The position numbers and the translations under genes were made by a program. The notes below the pieces were generated by a model. That model made no database searches. It had not been told where the DNA came from and saw only the letters and a program-made list of their open reading frames with translations. Positions 60,936 to 64,000 of a stretch of DNA of 64,000 bases are shown piece by piece; position 1 is the first letter of the stretch, and every line of letters starts with the position of its first letter. This stretch comes from Opitutaceae bacterium. GTDB taxonomy: Bacteria > Verrucomicrobiota > Verrucomicrobiia > Opitutales > Opitutaceae. The stretch covers positions 1 through 64,000 of the forward strand of contig JANQRT010000002.1 of the NCBI GenBank assembly GCA_028284385.1. Reading direction: 5' to 3'.

Positions 60936-62156
60936 TTATCCGTTGCCGAATTTGAAGGGGACGATGACCAGTGACCTGATATCGTCTCCATCCTTTATGG
61001 CCGGCCTGAACTTCCAGTTTTTGGCCGCTTCGAGAGTTGGCTCGATCAATTCGTCGTGAGAGCTATCTCGCGTCGTCAAGTGCACGATATTGCCAAACTC
61101 GTCTAGTTGGAAAAGCACATTCACGTAGCCGCGAAGACCTTGGAGAGATTCGGGGAGTTCGGGTTTAGGAGAAGTCCTTACGCGCGGTTTGCGATTTATC
61201 AGCTTTTTGGAGACGAGAATGCCTCCGTTGAATTTGAACGGCTGAATAATCTTCGCTTCTACTGGGATACCGTCTTTGAAGGCCGGTTTAAAAGTCCAGT
61301 CCCTTGCCGCTTCAACGGCCGCTCCAGCAAGTTCGTCATTTGTCGATTCGAGAATCTTGGTATCGGCAACATATCCATTTTCGTCGATATAGAGGAGAAG
61401 CTTGGTTTCGGCTCTCTCCTTTTGCAGATGCTCTGGAATTGACGGTTGCGGTCTTTCAATTGGCTTGGGAGCGACATCGAGCTGTCGTGGAAAGCGAGCT
61501 CGAGCAAAGATTCCCGTGCTTGCCTTGCCGCTAAAGTGGAATGGAATGACAACCTCGGTCGCCACCTCTTTGCCTTTGCGAATGGCGGGACGGAATTTCC
61601 ATTTTCTAGCCGCTCGAATAGCGTGTTCGGTCAATTCTTCATGCGTGGTTTCGATTAGCTCGGCTTTGGGAACGCCGCCTCTTGGATCAACCAGCGCTTT
61701 GAGGGTAACGTAGCCTTTGATGGATTCCAATTCCTCGGGAAGGTCTGGAGTTTGACGGACGATCGGTTTCGCTTCTCGATCTTTTTTCGTTTTCGATCTC
61801 CGTGTATAAGCAATGGTGCCTTCCGAGAATTCGATTGGCTGGATGATCTGCGATTCGATCGATCTGCCGTCGACACTAGCCGGTTCGAAAGTCCATTTGA
61901 AGATAGCTTCCAACGCAGCGTCGTTTAAAAGATTATTGGAAGAATAGTTTATCTCCGCTCCGACCACGTAACCGTTTTTGTTAATGTAGGCCAATAGCCA
62001 TACGGTGCCTGACTCATAGCGTAGTTCCTGGCTCAGACGCGGCGTCGCTCGTTCTATGGCCTTGGGACCTATAAACTGGCCTTGGGCGAGTCCTGCCGAA
62101 AGAAAAAGGGCGGAAATTGCCGCTATAAGTGGTGATGAGAAACGAATCGCTTTCAT
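60936..62156 (-). CDS. secreted protein of four tandem TonB_C domains
   Basis: A 406-residue protein with a signal peptide (about 1-26) and no membrane anchor. Four repeats of about 80 residues are seen at about 35-111, 131-209, 233-310 and 328-404. Each has a PxLPxxL lead, a GxVxxxxxID-GxV strand pair, a W-x-F-x-PA core (Trp88, Trp186, Trp287, Trp381) and an IIxPFxF end. Ordinary TonB has one such domain behind a transmembrane helix and Pro linker. A soluble tetra-TonB_C protein may scaffold or compete with TonB-dependent receptors. Function is unknown. Confidence 0.88.
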   Translation of the reverse strand: MKAIRFSSPLIAAISALFLSAGLAQGQFIGPKAIERATPRLSQELRYESGTVWLLAYINKNGYVVGAEINYSSNNLLNDAALEAIFKWTFEPASVDGRSIESQIIQPIEFSEGTIAYTRRSKTKKDREAKPIVRQTPDLPEELESIKGYVTLKALVDPRGGVPKAELIETTHEELTEHAIRAARKWKFRPAIRKGKEVATEVVIPFHFSGKASTGIFARARFPRQLDVAPKPIERPQPSIPEHLQKERAETKLLLYIDENGYVADTKILESTNDELAGAAVEAARDWTFKPAFKDGIPVEAKIIQPFKFNGGILVSKKLINRKPRVRTSPKPELPESLQGLRGYVNVLFQLDEFGNIVHLTTRDSSHDELIEPTLEAAKNWKFRPAIKDGDDIRSLVIVPFKFGNG

Positions 62157-62485
62157 GGTTCGAGATGGCTTCTAGCGACATAATTCTATCGGTGTTTTTT
62201 TACGCTTCTTGAAATTCGATTCTTTTTCTCGAAAAAATTCTTCCGATGGGCTGGGGCTGGGTAAGCTCAATCTCTTTTCTGGATGACCTGCAGGTTCTTT
62301 TCGTGATTAAGCTAACTGTTGATGATCATAAGCTTATGGAACTGACAGGCTCGTATCACTCTTGTTTTAGTCTCTTTTTCACAGGTGTCTCCGATTGATA
62401 GCACTGAGTCTGAATGATTGATTTCACTTCGGAGCTCCGCCGTTTGAACCTTGATATCGAATTCGTAAAAATTAGGTTTTTCCTA
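62157..62485. other. intergenic stretch upstream of the YbjN-like gene
   Basis: A divergent promoter region of 329 bases. It has T-rich tracts near 62193-62240 with a weak AAATTC/GAATTT type inverted repeat, but no recognised riboswitch or gene. Confidence 0.4.
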
Positions 62486-63004
62486 ATGGAAAGCATTCAA
62501 TTCTTGCGTCGGATTTTCAAAAGAGCGGCTGGTTTGGCCCTTTTGTTTGGGCCTCTTTCTTTCGTCTTTGGCGACGATCGGGCAATGAATCCAGAGAAGC
62601 TTCTTTCCGTTATTGAAGCCTATTCCGAAAACGTGGAGGCGCATCAGAACGTAATTATTTTCGAATACAATTCCGTACCGCTAGTCTGCATTTTCGATGC
62701 GGCAGCTGATCGAATGAGAATCATCAGCGAGATCATGGATGCTGATAAACTGCCGGTGGAGCAGTTGTATATCGTGATGGGAGCGAATTATCACACGGCT
62801 TTAGACGCGCGCTATGCCATTGGAGAGGGTAAACTATTTTCGACTTACATCCATCCGCTTTCACCCCTGACTGCGGAACAGCTCGAATCGGCTATTAGAC
62901 AAGTGTCTAACTTGAGTCTGACATTCGGTTCTGAATACAGTTCGGGCGAATTGCTTTTTCCTGGAAGTTCGGAAAGCGATGTTGAAGAAGAAGTCGATGC
63001 GTAA
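62486..63004 (+). CDS. YbjN-like exported protein, uncharacterised
   Basis: A 172-residue protein counted from ATG 62486, where a positively charged N-terminus leads into a hydrophobic export signal (RRIFKRAAGLALLFGPLSFVFG). The body (about 40-165) has the YbjN-like alternating sheet and helices: LLSVIEAYSENVEAHQN, VPLVCIFDAAADRMRIISEI, and EQLYIVMGANYHTALDARYAI. An acidic tail follows (ESDVEEEVDA). It lies 15 bases before queF. Function is not known; YbjN relatives act as chaperone-like proteins. Confidence 0.7.
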   Translation: MESIQFLRRIFKRAAGLALLFGPLSFVFGDDRAMNPEKLLSVIEAYSENVEAHQNVIIFEYNSVPLVCIFDAAADRMRIISEIMDADKLPVEQLYIVMGANYHTALDARYAIGEGKLFSTYIHPLSPLTAEQLESAIRQVSNLSLTFGSEYSSGELLFPGSSESDVEEEVDA

Positions 63005-63019
63005 CCAATTCAGCTGAAT

Positions 63020-63394
63020 ATGGAATCGAAGTACTTAGGCAAAACCGTTCAACAGCCCATCGAGGAGCTTGACTCTTTTCCCGCGCCTAAAGGTGTCGCC
63101 ACGGTCACCATGTCGAGTGATGAGGTGGCGAGTTCCTGCCCGATTACAGGTCAGCCGGATTTCTATACGGTGATGATCGAGTATCAGCCTGACCAGTTGT
63201 GCATCGAGTCGAAGAGCTTGAAGCTCTACCTTTGGAGCTTCAAAGACAAGGCGGTTTTCGCCGAGCAGATGGCGGTGGATATTCGAGATCGCGTTGTGAA
63301 AGACATTGAGCCGAAGAGCTGTCGTATAACGACGAGGCAAAAGGCCAGGGGCGGCATTACCATCGAGACCGTTTCGGTTTATCCGGAACAATGA
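63020..63394 (+). CDS. queF: NADPH-dependent preQ0 reductase (7-cyano-7-deazaguanine reductase)
   Basis: A 124-residue type I (unimodular) QueF that reduces preQ0 to preQ1 in queuosine biosynthesis. The covalent Cys40 and Asp47 are in SSCPITGQPDF, and the QueF signature Glu plus the ESKSLKLYLWSFK motif follow. The C-terminal core carries EPKSCRITTRQKARGGI. Length matches the Bacillus type. No preQ1 riboswitch is visible in the short 15-base gap upstream; expression probably reads through from the YbjN-like gene. Confidence 0.96.
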   Translation: MESKYLGKTVQQPIEELDSFPAPKGVATVTMSSDEVASSCPITGQPDFYTVMIEYQPDQLCIESKSLKLYLWSFKDKAVFAEQMAVDIRDRVVKDIEPKSCRITTRQKARGGITIETVSVYPEQ

Positions 63395-63438
63395 GTCTTG
63401 ACGCCTGTTTGTATGGCAGCCGGACTAGCCAATAAGGA

Positions 63439-64000
63439 ATGAAATTACTCGATAAGCTGGAACGCCGCTTGAGCTGGCTTGGCATCCCTAACTTGGTACT
63501 GGTTCTCATCGTTGGACAGATTGCGGCTTGGGGCCTGTCTCTCAGCGATCCGAAAATCATCAACGTGATGGTCTTTTCATTGCCTCATATTCTAGCGGGC
63601 GAAGTTTGGCGTATCGTATCCTTTCTTCTAATACCGCCTAGAGTCGGACTGATTTTTCTTATTTTCGCTTGGTATATATTCTACTTGATGGGAAGCGCTT
63701 TGGAGACCCAATGGGGTGAGACTAAGTTCACGCTCTACGTTTTGGTGGGCATTCTATCAACAGTGGCTGCTTCTTTTTTGTCCATTCTCTTTTTCGGAGT
63801 GAATATGCCCACTGACAACACCTTCCTCAGCTTGTCTGTGCTGCTCGCTTTCGCATTCCTCTTCCCCAATTTCGAGTTGAATCTCTTTCTGGTTTTGCCG
63901 GTGAAAGTTAAATGGCTTGGGTGGCTATCTGGGGCCGGCATCGCCTGGTCATTTATTACCGGCAGCGCTCCCGTCAAGCTTTACGCCCTCGCCTCGGTAT
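63439..64000 (+). CDS. rhomboid-like integral membrane protein, 3' end beyond window
   Basis: An open frame of at least 187 codons from ATG 63439 (GGA just ahead) runs off the right edge. It reads LERRLSWLGIPNLVLVLIVGQ, then HILAGEVWRIVSFLLIP, the rhomboid-like GE-WR-SFL element, and MGSALETQWGE, then hydrophobic segments including LFPNFELNLFLVLPVKVKWLGW. The catalytic Ser and His regions, if present, are not seen by the edge. It may be an inactive rhomboid relative. It lies 44 bases after queF on the same strand. Confidence 0.78.
   Translation, partial: MKLLDKLERRLSWLGIPNLVLVLIVGQIAAWGLSLSDPKIINVMVFSLPHILAGEVWRIVSFLLIPPRVGLIFLIFAWYIFYLMGSALETQWGETKFTLYVLVGILSTVAASFLSILFFGVNMPTDNTFLSLSVLLAFAFLFPNFELNLFLVLPVKVKWLGWLSGAGIAWSFITGSAPVKLYALASV

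Noticed and set aside
62157..63019. preQ1 riboswitch ahead of queF
   Set aside because: No recognisable preQ1 aptamer was found, and queF is 15 bases from the previous gene.
1..64000. CRISPR array, prophage or complete insertion sequence
   Set aside because: No regularly spaced direct repeats, no transposase, integrase or phage structural gene were found; only the small inverted-repeat unit at 27665 resembles a mobile element.

Overview
The window reads as a chromosomal segment of a marine or particle-associated Verrucomicrobiota bacterium, most likely of the Opitutales/Puniceicoccales (Pelagicoccus-like) type. This is inferred from gene content: secreted formylglycine sulfatases, a GH95 fucosidase, a GxGYxYP protein, PmoA/DUF6807 and DUF6797-like secreted proteins, Tat-exported isomerases, and many Gfo/Idh/MocA, enolase-superfamily and amidohydrolase genes. 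No 16S rRNA or other lineage marker is present, so this stays an inference.

Layout. 1-2.0 kb: an RND efflux adaptor and its TetR regulator, each with a near-identical operator in its promoter. 2.3-6.2 kb: a leftward operon of iron-dependent alcohol dehydrogenase, TetR regulator, class-3 aldehyde dehydrogenase and a SpoIIAA/STAS-like protein, with a strong inverted-repeat operator ahead of it. 6.3-9.5 kb: a decayed isomerase fragment, an AraC regulator, a secreted alpha/beta hydrolase and a double SnoaL-like protein. 9.8-12.7 kb: an Fe-S type (SufR-like) HTH regulator divergent from a ferredoxin and a siroheme nitrite/sulfite reductase. 12.9-13.7 kb: an AT-rich DUF3050 gene. 14.0-18.5 kb: isomerase, SbtA-type bicarbonate/sodium transporter, epimerase and DHDPS-like aldolase.

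18.5-55.5 kb is a carbohydrate-catabolism island. It holds a heparinase II/III-type lyase, two sodium:solute symporters, a TRAP transporter, two amidohydrolases, an aminotransferase, a GxGYxYP protein, a six-hairpin glycosidase-like protein, a LacI regulator, enolase-superfamily, Gfo/Idh/MocA and MetE-like enzymes, an M28 peptidase, beta-propeller proteins, three sulfatases and a GH95 fucosidase. Five promoter regions between 13.8 and 36.5 kb share a short palindrome close to TTTAYnGTAAA, suggesting one regulon that probably includes the LacI gene itself. The enzyme set fits depolymerisation and desulfation of a sulfated fucose- or uronate-containing glycan, uptake by sodium symport and TRAP, and cytoplasmic isomerisation, dehydration and aldol cleavage.

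55.7-64 kb returns to housekeeping genes: tRNA-Leu(UAG), DAHP synthase, a TolC/HlyD pair, a sugar nucleotidyltransferase, a secreted protein of four TonB_C domains, a YbjN-like protein, QueF and a rhomboid-like membrane protein cut by the window edge. The most striking item is upstream of DAHP synthase: a 23-codon leader peptide with ten consecutive aromatic codons (YFYFWFFYFW), followed by mutually exclusive antiterminator and terminator hairpins. It is a textbook transcription-attenuation architecture that appears tuned to Tyr, Phe and Trp together.
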